Shown here: positions 7,358-15,473 of the stretch, piece after piece
Layout of the letters: each line of letters begins with the position of its first letter
How positions within the stretch are numbered: position 1 is the first letter of the stretch
Assembly: GCA_964591295.1 (NCBI GenBank)
Contig: CAZQAG010000003.1
Coordinates: forward strand, 22,494-86,493
Origin: VAXT01 sp964591295
GTDB lineage: Bacteria; Actinomycetota; Thermoleophilia; Gaiellales; Gaiellaceae
Direction of reading: 5' to 3'
DNA length: 64,000 nucleotides
Made by a program: the position numbers and the translations under genes
Notes under the pieces: model-generated
What the model was told of the DNA's origin: nothing
Databases searched by the model: none
What the model saw: only the letters and a program-made list of their open reading frames with translations

Positions 7358-8943
7358 TACGAGGTGCGTTGCTGCGAGTCATACGTCCCGAACACCTCGC
7401 GCAGCTCGTTCGAGATCTCGCCGACTGTGCAGTGGAGGCGCAGAGCCTCGCGCATCGGCGGCAGCAGGTTCTCGCCGCTCTCGGCAACTCGGCGCACCTC
7501 CGCGAGTGCCTTAGTCACCTCGTCCGCGTTCCGCTCCGCACGCACCTTCGCCGTGCGCTCGAGCTGGCGGCGCTCCGCATCGGGGTCGAGCTTGTGCAGC
7601 TCGATCGGCTCGGCCTCCTCCTCCCGGTAGCGGTTGACGCCGACGATCACCTTCTCGCCCGCCTCGACCTCGACGGTGTGCTTGTACGCCGCGTCCTCGA
7701 TCTCCCGCTGGACGAAGCCCTGCTCGATCGCCTCGACCGCGCCGCCGACCTCGTCGACCCGCTCGATCAGCTCGCGGGCAGCCGCCTCGAGCTCGTCCGT
7801 CAGCGCCTCGATGAAGTAGGCGCCGCCGAACGGGTCGGCCGTGTCCGTCCCGCCCGCCTCGTGCGCAAGTAGCTGCTGGGTGCGGAGGGCGATCTTCGCG
7901 GAATGCTCGGTCGGGAGGGCAAGCGCCTCGTCGAAGGCATTCGTGTGGATCGACTGCGCTCCGCCGGCGACCGCCGAGAGCGCCTGGATCGCGACCCGCA
8001 CGATGTTGTTCTCGGGCTGCTGCGCGGTGAGCGTCGAGCCGCCCGTCTGCGCGTGGAAGCGGAGCGCCTGGGCCTTCGGGTTCGTCGCGCCGAAGCGCTC
8101 GCGCATGATCTCCGCCCAGAGCCGCCGGGCCGCCCGGAACTTCGCCACCTCCTGAAAGAAGTGGTTGTGGGCGTTGAAGAAGAAGGAGAGGCGTTCCCCA
8201 AAATCGTTCGGCGAGAGGCCCGCGTCGACCGCGGCCTGCGCGTACGCGATCCCGTTCGCAAGCGTGAAGGCGAGCTCCTGGACCGCAGTCGACCCCGCTT
8301 CGCGGATGTGGTAGCCGGAGATCGAGATCGTGTTCCAGTTCGGCAGCTTCTCGCTCGCGTAGGCGAAGAGGTCGGTCGTCAGCCGCATGGAGGGCCGCGG
8401 CGGGAAGATGTAGTTCCCGCGGGCGCAGTACTCCTTGAGGATGTCGTTCTGGACAGTGCCCCGCAGCTTGTCGCCGGCGACGCCCTGGCCCTCGGCCACG
8501 AGCTCGTAGAGCAGGAGGAGCATCGCCGCCGGCGCGTTGATCGTCATCGAGGTCGAGACCTCGCCGAGCGGGATCGCGTCGAACAGGAGCTCCATGTCCG
8601 CGAGCGAGTCGATCGCGACGCCTGTCCGCCCCACCTCGCCCTCGGCGCGCGGGTCGTCGGAGTCGTAGCCGAGCTGCGTGGGAAGGTCGAACGCCACGGA
8701 GAGGCCGGTCTGCCCGCGCTCGAGCAGGTAGCGAAAGCGGGCGTTCGTCTCCTCGGCCGAGGCGAAGCCGGCGTATTGCCGGATCGTCCACGGGCGACCG
8801 CGGTACATGTCCTTGTACGGGCCGCGTGTGAACGGAAACTCGCCCGGGAGCTCGAGCTCCAGCTCCGCAACGTCTTCGTCCGTGTAGACCGGCTTGATCT
8901 CGATTCCGGAGTCGGTCTCGCGCCCTTCCTCGGCGGTCGCCAT
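7357..8943 (-). CDS. Acyl-CoA mutase large subunit (methylmalonyl-CoA mutase type, no B12 domain)
   Basis: Catalytic TIM-barrel subunit of a coenzyme-B12-dependent acyl-CoA mutase. The 528 residues include FTRGPYKDMYRGRPWTIRQY, GLSVAFDLPTQLGYDSD, the NDILKEY stretch and a typical FFFNAHNHFFQEVAKFRAAR helix. The C-terminal cobalamin-binding domain (DxHxxG) is missing, so a separate small subunit is needed, and none is adjacent. This split form uses methylmalonyl-, isobutyryl- or related acyl-CoA; the exact substrate cannot be read off. ATG 8943 is chosen over an upstream TTG because TAGATT lies exactly 7 nt upstream. The glycosyltransferase gene is coupled downstream (TAGTG). Confidence 0.9.
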   Translation of the reverse strand: MATAEEGRETDSGIEIKPVYTDEDVAELELELPGEFPFTRGPYKDMYRGRPWTIRQYAGFASAEETNARFRYLLERGQTGLSVAFDLPTQLGYDSDDPRAEGEVGRTGVAIDSLADMELLFDAIPLGEVSTSMTINAPAAMLLLLYELVAEGQGVAGDKLRGTVQNDILKEYCARGNYIFPPRPSMRLTTDLFAYASEKLPNWNTISISGYHIREAGSTAVQELAFTLANGIAYAQAAVDAGLSPNDFGERLSFFFNAHNHFFQEVAKFRAARRLWAEIMRERFGATNPKAQALRFHAQTGGSTLTAQQPENNIVRVAIQALSAVAGGAQSIHTNAFDEALALPTEHSAKIALRTQQLLAHEAGGTDTADPFGGAYFIEALTDELEAAARELIERVDEVGGAVEAIEQGFVQREIEDAAYKHTVEVEAGEKVIVGVNRYREEEAEPIELHKLDPDAERRQLERTAKVRAERNADEVTKALAEVRRVAESGENLLPPMREALRLHCTVGEISNELREVFGTYDSQQRTS

Positions 8944-8950
8944 GACCCTC

Positions 8951-8960
8951 AATCTACGCT
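8951..8960. promoter_or_regulatory. Overlapping divergent -10 boxes of the mutase and moaD-moaE genes
   Basis: On the minus strand TAGATT (8951-8956) is 7 nt from the mutase ATG; on the plus strand TACGCT (8955-8960) is 6 nt from the MoaD-MoaE GTG. The two hexamers share two base pairs, so both promoters cannot easily be occupied at once. Confidence 0.55.
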
Positions 8961-8966
8961 ACGCCA

Positions 8967-9605
8967 GTGCAAGTGATGGTCAGGCTGTTCGCAGGCTTGC
9001 GGGAGCAGGCTGGGACAGGCCGGCGCGACGTCGAGTTACCGGACGGCGCCACCGTCGCGGATGTCTGGGCCGTGCTAGAGCTGGGGAACGAGCCGGCGCG
9101 GCTTCTCTATGCGGTCAACCGCGCCTACGCAGCGCCCGAGCAGCAGCTCGCCGAGGGAGACGAGGTGGCGCTGATCCCGCCGGTCTCGGGCGGCGCGTTC
9201 CGTTTGACCGAGGGGCCCGTGAATCTGACGGCCGTCGTCGTCGAGGTCGTCGACGAACGAGCTGGCGCGATCGCGACCTTCATCGGCACGGTACGGGCCC
9301 AGTCACGCGGCCGCGAGGTGATCGCGCTCGAGTACGAGGCTTACGAGGACATGGCCGAGGAGGTCATGACCGAGATCGCCGATGAAGTGACGTCGCGCTA
9401 CGACCTCTGCAAGGTGGCGATCATGCACCGCACCGGGCGGGTCGAAGTCGGCGGGACGAGCGTCGCGATCGCGGTCTCGGCCCCGCATCGCCAGGACGCC
9501 CTCGCGGCCTGCGCCGACGTGATCGAGGCTCTCAAGGCACGAGTTCCACTCTGGAAGAAGGAGCTGTACGAGGGCGGCGAGGAGTGGATCGGCCGCGGAT
9601 CGTGA
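8967..9605 (+). CDS. moaX: Fused molybdopterin synthase, MoaD-MoaE
   Basis: Molybdenum-cofactor enzyme that adds two sulfurs to cyclic pyranopterin monophosphate. Residues about 1-77 are a ubiquitin-like MoaD ending in PPVSGG; residues about 83-212 are MoaE, with IATFIGTVRAQSRG, IALEYEAYEDMAE, HRTGRVEVG and the lysines in VPLWKKELYEGG. In separate MoaD the terminal Gly-Gly must be free for thiocarboxylation, so this fusion needs cleavage after GG, as is known for mycobacterial MoaX. The start is GTG with TACGCT 6 nt upstream. The target Mo enzymes are not in the window, although an XdhC homolog is at 30.6 kb. Confidence 0.92.
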   Translation: MQVMVRLFAGLREQAGTGRRDVELPDGATVADVWAVLELGNEPARLLYAVNRAYAAPEQQLAEGDEVALIPPVSGGAFRLTEGPVNLTAVVVEVVDERAGAIATFIGTVRAQSRGREVIALEYEAYEDMAEEVMTEIADEVTSRYDLCKVAIMHRTGRVEVGGTSVAIAVSAPHRQDALAACADVIEALKARVPLWKKELYEGGEEWIGRGS

Positions 9606-9609
9606 GAGC

Positions 9610-10665
9610 CTAGCGGCGGCCGACGACGAGATTGACCTTGCCGCCTCTCACGCGTAACGAGCCCGCCCGCGGACTCTGAGAAAGCACGCGTCCGACCCGC
9701 TTTGAGCGGGCGCGCCTGACCCTTCCGACCGAGCAGCGCGCTCGACGGATCCGTGTCCGCGCGATCCCCAATCGCAGCCCGATCACCCGCGGCACCCGGC
9801 AGCGCACGACCGCGGGCGGCGGAGGTGGCGGCGGAGGAGGCGGCGGCGGGAGCAAGGGCGGTGGCGGAGGAGGCGGCGGCGGGAGCGGCGGCGGTGGAGG
9901 AGGCGGCGGGAGCGGCGGAGGCGGTGGAGGTGGAGGTGGAGGTGGAGGTGGAGGTGGCGGTGGAGGTGGAGGTGGCGGGCCGGTCGGCGTGAATGTCACC
10001 TGGAAGCCGGGGTTGTCCAGCAGCCCCGTGTCGCAGGAGAACTGGTTCGCGTGTGTCGCGCTCTCCTGCAGGCCGACCGTCGCGGTCGCGCCCTGATTGG
10101 AGTCGACGCCGTACCGGAGCCGGATCACGCCCGAGCCCTCGTCGAAGATCGCCTCGAAGTTCGCTTCGCCGCCGCTGTCGAAGTACTGGGCCCGCCATTC
10201 GAGGACGAATCGACGGTTCGGCGGTGACCCCGTGGTCGCCGAGAAGATGCCGTAGCCGGTGGCCATCGTGGTCAGGTCGTCCCAGTACGGCACGACCGCG
10301 GAGGCGAAGAGGTTCGACGGAAGGCATCCGTTCGTGTACTGGTCATCGGCGGAGCCGAATTGGAGGTTTCCGTTCGACGAAGCCGTCGCAGCCGTGAACT
10401 CCTGGCCGTAGAGGGTGACCGGGAAGGGGAACGTGACCTCGGTCGTGCAGTCGTCGCAGTGGTTGCCGATGTCGGTTGCTCCCGGGAGGATGGGCTGGCC
10501 GGTTTGCGTCGTGATCGTGTAGTCGATGGCGGCAGGCCTTGCCGAGCCGGCGCTCGCAGGCCGACCGAGAGCCGTTGCGAGCAAGATCAAGGTGAGCGCT
10601 CCGAGCATGGCCGCGAGGAAGCGCCCGTACCCGTGCCTGTTCATCGAACCGCGACGCGCCGCCAC
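9610..10665 (-). CDS. Secreted protein with polyproline linker and C-terminal PASTA domain
   Basis: A 351-residue exported protein: basic N-terminus, hydrophobic signal segment (about 15-39) ending near ASAGSA, a cysteine-containing beta-rich domain (about 45-220, with HCDDC, SSNGNLQFG and WRAQYFDSGG) resembling NIDO-like adhesion modules, about 65 residues that are nearly all proline, then a PASTA-like domain (RVPRVIGLRLGIARTRI ... GGKVNLVVGRR). GTG 10665 has GAGGAGAGG 3-8 nt upstream. PASTA modules bind peptidoglycan or muropeptides, so wall attachment is likely (inference). Its tail is nearly the same as that of the protease upstream. Confidence 0.7.
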   Translation of the reverse strand: MAARRGSMNRHGYGRFLAAMLGALTLILLATALGRPASAGSARPAAIDYTITTQTGQPILPGATDIGNHCDDCTTEVTFPFPVTLYGQEFTAATASSNGNLQFGSADDQYTNGCLPSNLFASAVVPYWDDLTTMATGYGIFSATTGSPPNRRFVLEWRAQYFDSGGEANFEAIFDEGSGVIRLRYGVDSNQGATATVGLQESATHANQFSCDTGLLDNPGFQVTFTPTGPPPPPPPPPPPPPPPPPPPPPPLPPPPPPPPLPPPPPPPPPLLPPPPPPPPPPPPAVVRCRVPRVIGLRLGIARTRIRRARCSVGRVRRARSKRVGRVLSQSPRAGSLRVRGGKVNLVVGRR

Positions 10666-10730
10666 TACCTCTCCTCACATCGATGGAACCGGCCTTGACG
10701 ATAGAGCTTTTCGGAAACCGCGACGAGAAA

Positions 10731-10762
10731 ACGGAGGGCCCCCTTTAGCGGAGGCCCTCCGT
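10731..10762 (-). terminator. Terminator of the subtilase gene
   Basis: Arms ACGGAGGGCC and GGCCCTCCGT (perfect 10-bp stem, 12-nt loop), followed on the minus strand by TTTTCTCG, just past the protease stop. Confidence 0.8.
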
Positions 10763-10781
10763 ACCAGTCGTTTGCTGCAGG

Positions 10782-12920
10782 CTAGCGCCGGCCGACCACC
10801 AGCTTGACCGGGAAGCCGCGGCGCTTGACCGCACCCGGCCTCGGGTTCTGGCTGAGCACGCGGCCGACTCGCCTCGAGCGAGCGCGGCGCACGCGGCCGA
10901 CGGAGCACCTGGCCCTGCGGATCCGTGTCTTGGCCACACCGAGCCTCAGCCCGATCACCCGCGGTACGCGGCAGCGCGCCGGCGGAGGCGGTGGCGGTGG
11001 CGGAGGTGGTGGCGGCGGAGGTGGCGGAGGTGGTGGCGGCGGCGGAGGAACCGGAGGTGGCGGAGGTGGCGGGGGTGGCGGAGGCGGAACCGGAGGCGGT
11101 GGTGGGGGCGGAGGCGGAGGCGGTGGACCGCCAGTGGTCACCGTGAAGGAGCCGTTCATAGTCGGGGAGTGCGGGTCGCACTGGTACGTGTACGTCCCCG
11201 GGGTGAACGTGACGGTCCAGGTCACGTCACCGGTGCCGGCGACGTCCGTCATCTGGTTTACGCCCGTCCCCATCAGGTGGTAGTTGTGGATGTTCGCCAG
11301 GTCGTGGACGAGGATGGTGTACTCGCCCTCCGGAAGCGTCGTCACGTCCGTCCCGTCCGGATGCTCGAGATAGATCTCGTAGCCGGGACCGACGGTTCCG
11401 ATCAGATCCGCTCCCCCGTTGTACGCGGCAATGGCGTCGACTAGGCCGTACCCGAAGTGGTTGTTCGGGATCTGGGTGATGCCACCGCAGGCCGTACCGT
11501 TCGAGACCGTGACGGCCGGGTTGGCCGAGCTGTCCAGGAGCGCCTTGGTCGCAGCGATGTTCCTGACGAGCTCGGGGCGGGCCGACCAGAGCAGGGCCAC
11601 GACGCCGACGACGTGCGGCCCGGCCATCGAGGTGCCGCTCCAGCCCGAGCCCTGGTACACATTGTCACCGGAGTTCACCGACGAGCGAACGTTCACGCCC
11701 GGCGCGACGATGTTCGGCTTGATGCGGTTGGAGCCGTCGACCGTGACCGGTCCACGGCTGCTGAAACTCGCAAGCGCGTTGTTGGCGCTGTTCATAGCGC
11801 CCGTGGAGTACGTGGCGGCGTAGTGGGCAGGCGGGGTGCTGACGCTGCTGCAGCCCGGGCCGCCGTTCCCGGCGGATGCCTCCACGAAGATGCCTGCTGC
11901 TTCGGAGGCCTCGACGATCGCCCGCAGCGTGTTCTCGGCGCAGCCCTCGCTCGGCGGACACGTCCAGCTGTTGTTCATGACGTGCGGCCGAAGCGTTGGG
12001 TCGGGGTTCTGGCCGTTCAGGTCATGCGGCGCGATGAAGAACTGGAAGCACTCCGTGTACGTCTGCGGAGTCCCGTTCCCCTGATCCATGTTCCGGCAGC
12101 CAATCCACTTCGAGCCGGGCGCGACGCCGATCTGATTGCCCGCCCCGTCGTCACCAACCGCAGTACCGGTCGTGTGCGTGCCGTGGGCGTTGTCGTCGCA
12201 GGGCTCCTGGTGGTTGGGGGAGCAGCTCCCGCCGCCGCTGTGAATCGCGTCGAACCAGTTGTAGTTGTGGTTCGCGGTCGTGCCGTCCCAGCCGCGGTAC
12301 TTTGGCTTGAGCGCGTTATGGGTCCACCGAACGCCGGTGTCCTGGTTCGCGACGACGATGCCCTGGCCCGTGTAGCCGAGCGCCCAGAGGTCGTCGGCGT
12401 TGACCTTGAGCACGCCAGGCTCGACCAGGTCGGGCGAGTCGGCCTCAGCGGCCCCGCGGGCGGGCTCTTCGATCCACTTGGACTTCGCGTTCGACTCGAT
12501 CGTCCGCACGTCCGAGCGCGCAGAGAGATCGTCGACGAGCGAGCGATCAGCAGTGGCGAAGATGACATTCGCGACCCAGTACGACTTGTAGGAAACGCCG
12601 CGCGAGGCGAGCAGGGCCTTGATCGGCGCCTGCGTACGCACGGCGTGGCTCTTGAGAGTCTTGTAGACGTAGCGGCCGCGGGCATCCTCGTTCTTCATGC
12701 CGTAGGCAGCGGTCAGGTCGGCCTGGTTCAGCAAGATCGCAACCGAGGCCTCGCCGTTCGCGGCAAGCTGGTCGAGGACCTTCGCCTCGATCGGCGCGGC
12801 CGTGAATCGCTCGACCGAGCCTCTCGTGGCCAGAACCGGTGATGCGCCCGCGATCAACGCGGCCATTGCAAGCGCTGTGCCGAGCGCAATGCGCGGCTTT
12901 CGCCCTTTTTCTCCACCCAT
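10782..12920 (-). CDS. Secreted subtilisin-like protease fused to a cupredoxin-like domain, polyproline linker and PASTA domain
   Basis: A 712-residue extracellular serine protease. Order: signal peptide (1-32); I9-type propeptide (about 55-145); S8 catalytic domain with D194 (ANQDTG), H246 (NAHGTHTTGT), oxyanion N317 (MNNSW) and S431 (GTSMAGPH); a beta domain (about 508-595) with an H-N-Y-H stretch at 545-548 and CDPHSPTM at 581-588, which matches the His/Cys-x2-His-x3-Met ligand set of type 1 copper proteins; about 50 nearly pure prolines; and a PASTA-like tail. GGGGGAG precedes the ATG. The protease identity is firm. Copper binding is inferred from ligand spacing. It may act on wall-linked substrates. 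Confidence 0.9.
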   Translation of the reverse strand: MGGEKGRKPRIALGTALAMAALIAGASPVLATRGSVERFTAAPIEAKVLDQLAANGEASVAILLNQADLTAAYGMKNEDARGRYVYKTLKSHAVRTQAPIKALLASRGVSYKSYWVANVIFATADRSLVDDLSARSDVRTIESNAKSKWIEEPARGAAEADSPDLVEPGVLKVNADDLWALGYTGQGIVVANQDTGVRWTHNALKPKYRGWDGTTANHNYNWFDAIHSGGGSCSPNHQEPCDDNAHGTHTTGTAVGDDGAGNQIGVAPGSKWIGCRNMDQGNGTPQTYTECFQFFIAPHDLNGQNPDPTLRPHVMNNSWTCPPSEGCAENTLRAIVEASEAAGIFVEASAGNGGPGCSSVSTPPAHYAATYSTGAMNSANNALASFSSRGPVTVDGSNRIKPNIVAPGVNVRSSVNSGDNVYQGSGWSGTSMAGPHVVGVVALLWSARPELVRNIAATKALLDSSANPAVTVSNGTACGGITQIPNNHFGYGLVDAIAAYNGGADLIGTVGPGYEIYLEHPDGTDVTTLPEGEYTILVHDLANIHNYHLMGTGVNQMTDVAGTGDVTWTVTFTPGTYTYQCDPHSPTMNGSFTVTTGGPPPPPPPPPPPPVPPPPPPPPPPPPVPPPPPPPPPPPPPPPPPPPPPPPARCRVPRVIGLRLGVAKTRIRRARCSVGRVRRARSRRVGRVLSQNPRPGAVKRRGFPVKLVVGRR

Positions 12921-13062
12921 CGAGTCTCCCCCTCGTTTTTGCGGAAAGCGGTTAGGCGCTTGACGTTAGCCCGTTCAAGCAGGTTTCACAAGGTTTGAGG
13001 TCAGTCGGATGCCGCGCCGTGGCCGAGGAACGGTTTGACGCGGCGGGCTGGTGCGGAAATCA

Positions 13063-13088
13063 GGGACGGGACCGGAAGGCCCCGTCCC
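13063..13088 (-). terminator. Terminator of the collagen-like gene
   Basis: Perfect 8-bp stem GGGACGGG/CCCGTCCC with a 10-nt loop, starting 17 nt past the stop codon. The T tract is short (TGATTTCC), so activity is less sure. Confidence 0.6.
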
Positions 13089-13104
13089 CAAGTGCTCCGG
13101 TGTC

Positions 13105-13812
13105 TTACTGCGCGACCACTCCGGTGCCCGCGAACTGACAGCGGCCGGTGCCGGCGAGCGAGTACTCCTCGGCCATGAAGGAAACGCTGACGACGGATGT
13201 TCCCGTCGGCGTGCGGAAGACGATCGTGCCCGCCACGTCGTCGTCGTTGGCACCGAGGACGTCGTAGTCCGAGCTGGCATCGAGATCGTCGTCCTCCCGG
13301 TAGAACGCCTCGGTGTCGTCGACCCCTGCGACGTGGACGCGGGCGTTGTCGAGCGTGGACCGCGCGGTGATCGTCATGTCGCCCGCGCTCGAGCAAGCGG
13401 CTCTCAGGATCAAGCCGCCCAACGTGAGCACGGTCGCCGCAGGCGTGTTCGCGGGAACGTCGTGGCTCAGCTTCGCCGCGCCAGGCCCTGCGGCGCCGGG
13501 AGCTCCTGAGGGGCCTTGTGGGCCCTGTGACCCCGCCGGACCGACCGGCCCGACCGGTCCCTGCGGCCCAGCGGCGCCGCGGGCGCCGCGCCGGGTCGGG
13601 ACGACCGAGGCCGGGAGCTTCGCATTGCGTCCGAGCGGGACGAGCCGGCCGGGCTTCGGCGAGCGCGACGCCTTGATGCCGTTCACCGCACCGGCGTTTG
13701 CCGCGAACGCGACGATCGAGCGCCTGGCCGCGCCGCCCGCAGGACCAGCTGCAAGCGCCGTGAGCACGAGCGCGGTTCCGGCGAGCATGGCGATGGTTCG
13801 AGCTTTCCGCAC
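13105..13812 (-). CDS. Secreted collagen-like (Gly-X-Y) repeat protein
   Basis: A 235-residue exported protein with a signal peptide (about 1-28), a basic linker, a run of about a dozen Gly-X-Y triplets (residues about 78-113, rich in GPQGP and GPVGP), and a beta-rich globular C-terminus with two cysteines. Collagen-like bacterial proteins trimerise and often display adhesins or carbohydrate-binding heads; the C-terminal part here may be such a head. GTG 13812 has GAGGAGG about 7 nt upstream. It is the third secreted, low-complexity protein in a row on this strand. Confidence 0.75.
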   Translation of the reverse strand: MRKARTIAMLAGTALVLTALAAGPAGGAARRSIVAFAANAGAVNGIKASRSPKPGRLVPLGRNAKLPASVVPTRRGARGAAGPQGPVGPVGPAGSQGPQGPSGAPGAAGPGAAKLSHDVPANTPAATVLTLGGLILRAACSSAGDMTITARSTLDNARVHVAGVDDTEAFYREDDDLDASSDYDVLGANDDDVAGTIVFRTPTGTSVVSVSFMAEEYSLAGTGRCQFAGTGVVAQ

Positions 13813-13935
13813 GAATGACCTCCTCGATGGTTGGGACGAGTCGGTCTCCTCAACTACAGGCTGCCGGGCTCACCTGCGCCTGGCGCGTAGATCTCTGCGC
13901 GCTTTCGGCGCAAAGTTGCTTCGAAGGCCCGGGGG

Positions 13936-13941
13936 TACCAT
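13936..13941 (+). promoter_or_regulatory. -10 box of the M50 protease operon (leaderless)
   Basis: TACCAT, 6 nt before the GTG start of the first gene of the selenocysteine operon. Confidence 0.55.
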
Positions 13942-13947
13942 GAGCTT

Positions 13948-14775
13948 GTGACCGAGCTCACTCCCGAAGAGCGCGCGCGCCTGGCCGAGGCCTACTACGA
14001 GACCCCGGAGCCCGTCCGTCACGAGCCGCGCTTCCGCATTCTTCGCAAGCTCTTCGCCCCGCTGATCGCGCTGGGATGGCTCGCAGTCAAGTTCGGAGGC
14101 GTGCTGCTCAAGGGCAAGTTCCTCCTCTCCATGTTCGTCTCGGCCGCGTTCTACGTCTGGTATGGCGGCTGGTGGTTCGGGATCGGCCTCATCGTCCTGC
14201 TCTTCGTGCACGAGATGGGCCACGTGCTCGAAGCGAGACGGCAGGGCCTGCCCGTGAGCGCGCCCCTCTTCATCCCGTTCCTCGGGGCGATGATCACGAT
14301 GAAGCAGATGCCCCAGGACGCCTGGAACGAGGCGAAGGTGGCGATCGCCGGGCCACTCGTGGGGTCGGCGGGCGCGGGTGCGATCTGGATCGCGGGCGAG
14401 GTGGACAACTCGAATCACCTGCGGGCGCTGGCCTTCCTCGGCTTCCTCATCAACCTGTTCAACCTGTTGCCGATCGTCCCGTTGGACGGCGGCCGAATCG
14501 TCGGTGCGCTCCACCCCGCGCTCTGGGTCATCGGCTTCGTGGGGCTGCTCGGGCTCGTCTTCCTCTTCCCGAACCCGATCCTCATCATCATCCTGCTCTT
14601 TTCCGGCATGGAGCTGTGGCAGCGCTGGCGGCTGCGAAACCATCCGGAGATGCAGTCCTACTATCGCGTCACGCCGAGGCGGCGGGTGACGATGGCCGCC
14701 CTCTACTTCGGGCTCGCGGTGCTCCTCGTCGTCGGCATGAACGCCACGCAAGTGGACGAAAAGCTCCTTCAGTAA
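13948..14775 (+). CDS. Site-2 protease family membrane metalloprotease (M50)
   Basis: Intramembrane zinc protease of 275 residues with about six hydrophobic segments. The zinc site is HEMGH at about residue 88 (VLLFVHEMGHVLEARRQG), and the second ligand region is PLDGGRIVGALHP near 180, both diagnostic of M50. There is no PDZ domain, so this is the short, rhomboid-fold-like S2P type. The start is GTG with TACCAT 6 nt upstream. The stop overlaps the LOG gene (TAATG). It leads the operon that contains selA and selB; the link to selenium is probably only transcriptional. Confidence 0.9.
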   Translation: MTELTPEERARLAEAYYETPEPVRHEPRFRILRKLFAPLIALGWLAVKFGGVLLKGKFLLSMFVSAAFYVWYGGWWFGIGLIVLLFVHEMGHVLEARRQGLPVSAPLFIPFLGAMITMKQMPQDAWNEAKVAIAGPLVGSAGAGAIWIAGEVDNSNHLRALAFLGFLINLFNLLPIVPLDGGRIVGALHPALWVIGFVGLLGLVFLFPNPILIIILLFSGMELWQRWRLRNHPEMQSYYRVTPRRRVTMAALYFGLAVLLVVGMNATQVDEKLLQ

Positions 14776-15473
14776 TGGACGACGAGCGGCTCCTTTCGAG
14801 CCACGAAGGCGCCCTGCCGGAGAACGTGCTCTCGATCGCACGGGAATTCTGGGCCGGCTTCGCGGCCGTGGACAAGATCGACCGGCCCGCGGTCTCGATC
14901 TTCGGCTCGGCGCGCGTCCGCGAGGACTCCCAGGCCTATCGCGACGCCCGCGAGGTGGGAAGGCGGTTCGGCGAAGCCGGCTGGGCGGTGATCACCGGCG
15001 GAGGGCCGGGAGTGATGGAAGCGGCCAACCGCGGAGTGAAGGAAGGGGGCGGGCTCTCGGTCGGCTTCAACATCGATCTTCCGCACGAGCAGGGTTCGAA
15101 CCCCTACATCGACATCGGCTACACGTTCAAGCACTTCTACGCGCGCAAGGTCTGCTTCGTGAAGCCGGCGGAAGGCTTCGTCATCTTCCCGGGAGGGTTC
15201 GGCACGCTCGACGAGCTGTTCGAGGCGCTGACGCTCATCCAGACGGGCAAGGCCCAGAACTTCCCCGTCGTCCTCGTCGACACCGACTACTGGGGCGAGC
15301 TGCTCGCCTGGATTCGCGGAGAGATGCTCGCCGACGGGATGATCTCATCCGAGGACCTCGATCTCCTGTACGTCACGGACGACCTCGAGGAGGCGGTCCA
15401 GGACGTGCTCTCGAGCTACGGGACACGCAGCGCCGGAGCGCCGGCCGAGCCGAAGAAGGCGGACGCCCAATGA
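14775..15473 (+). CDS. LOG-family (lysine decarboxylase-like) nucleotide phosphoribohydrolase
   Basis: Rossmann-fold protein of the TIGR00730/LOG group, which cleaves nucleoside monophosphates (cytokinin-activating in plants) to base and ribose phosphate. The 232 residues carry GGGPGVMEAANRGVKEGGG (about 74-92) and PGGFGTLDELFE (about 136-147), the PGGxGTxxE active-site motif. Its ATG overlaps the previous stop, and its TGA overlaps the selA start. A substrate is not implied by context. Confidence 0.9.
   Translation: MDDERLLSSHEGALPENVLSIAREFWAGFAAVDKIDRPAVSIFGSARVREDSQAYRDAREVGRRFGEAGWAVITGGGPGVMEAANRGVKEGGGLSVGFNIDLPHEQGSNPYIDIGYTFKHFYARKVCFVKPAEGFVIFPGGFGTLDELFEALTLIQTGKAQNFPVVLVDTDYWGELLAWIRGEMLADGMISSEDLDLLYVTDDLEEAVQDVLSSYGTRSAGAPAEPKKADAQ

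Noticed and set aside
10804..11283. Plus-strand frame rich in glycine (and similar glycine/alanine/valine frames at 9753-9992)
   Set aside because: It is the antisense of the polyproline-coding stretches of the protease and PASTA genes.
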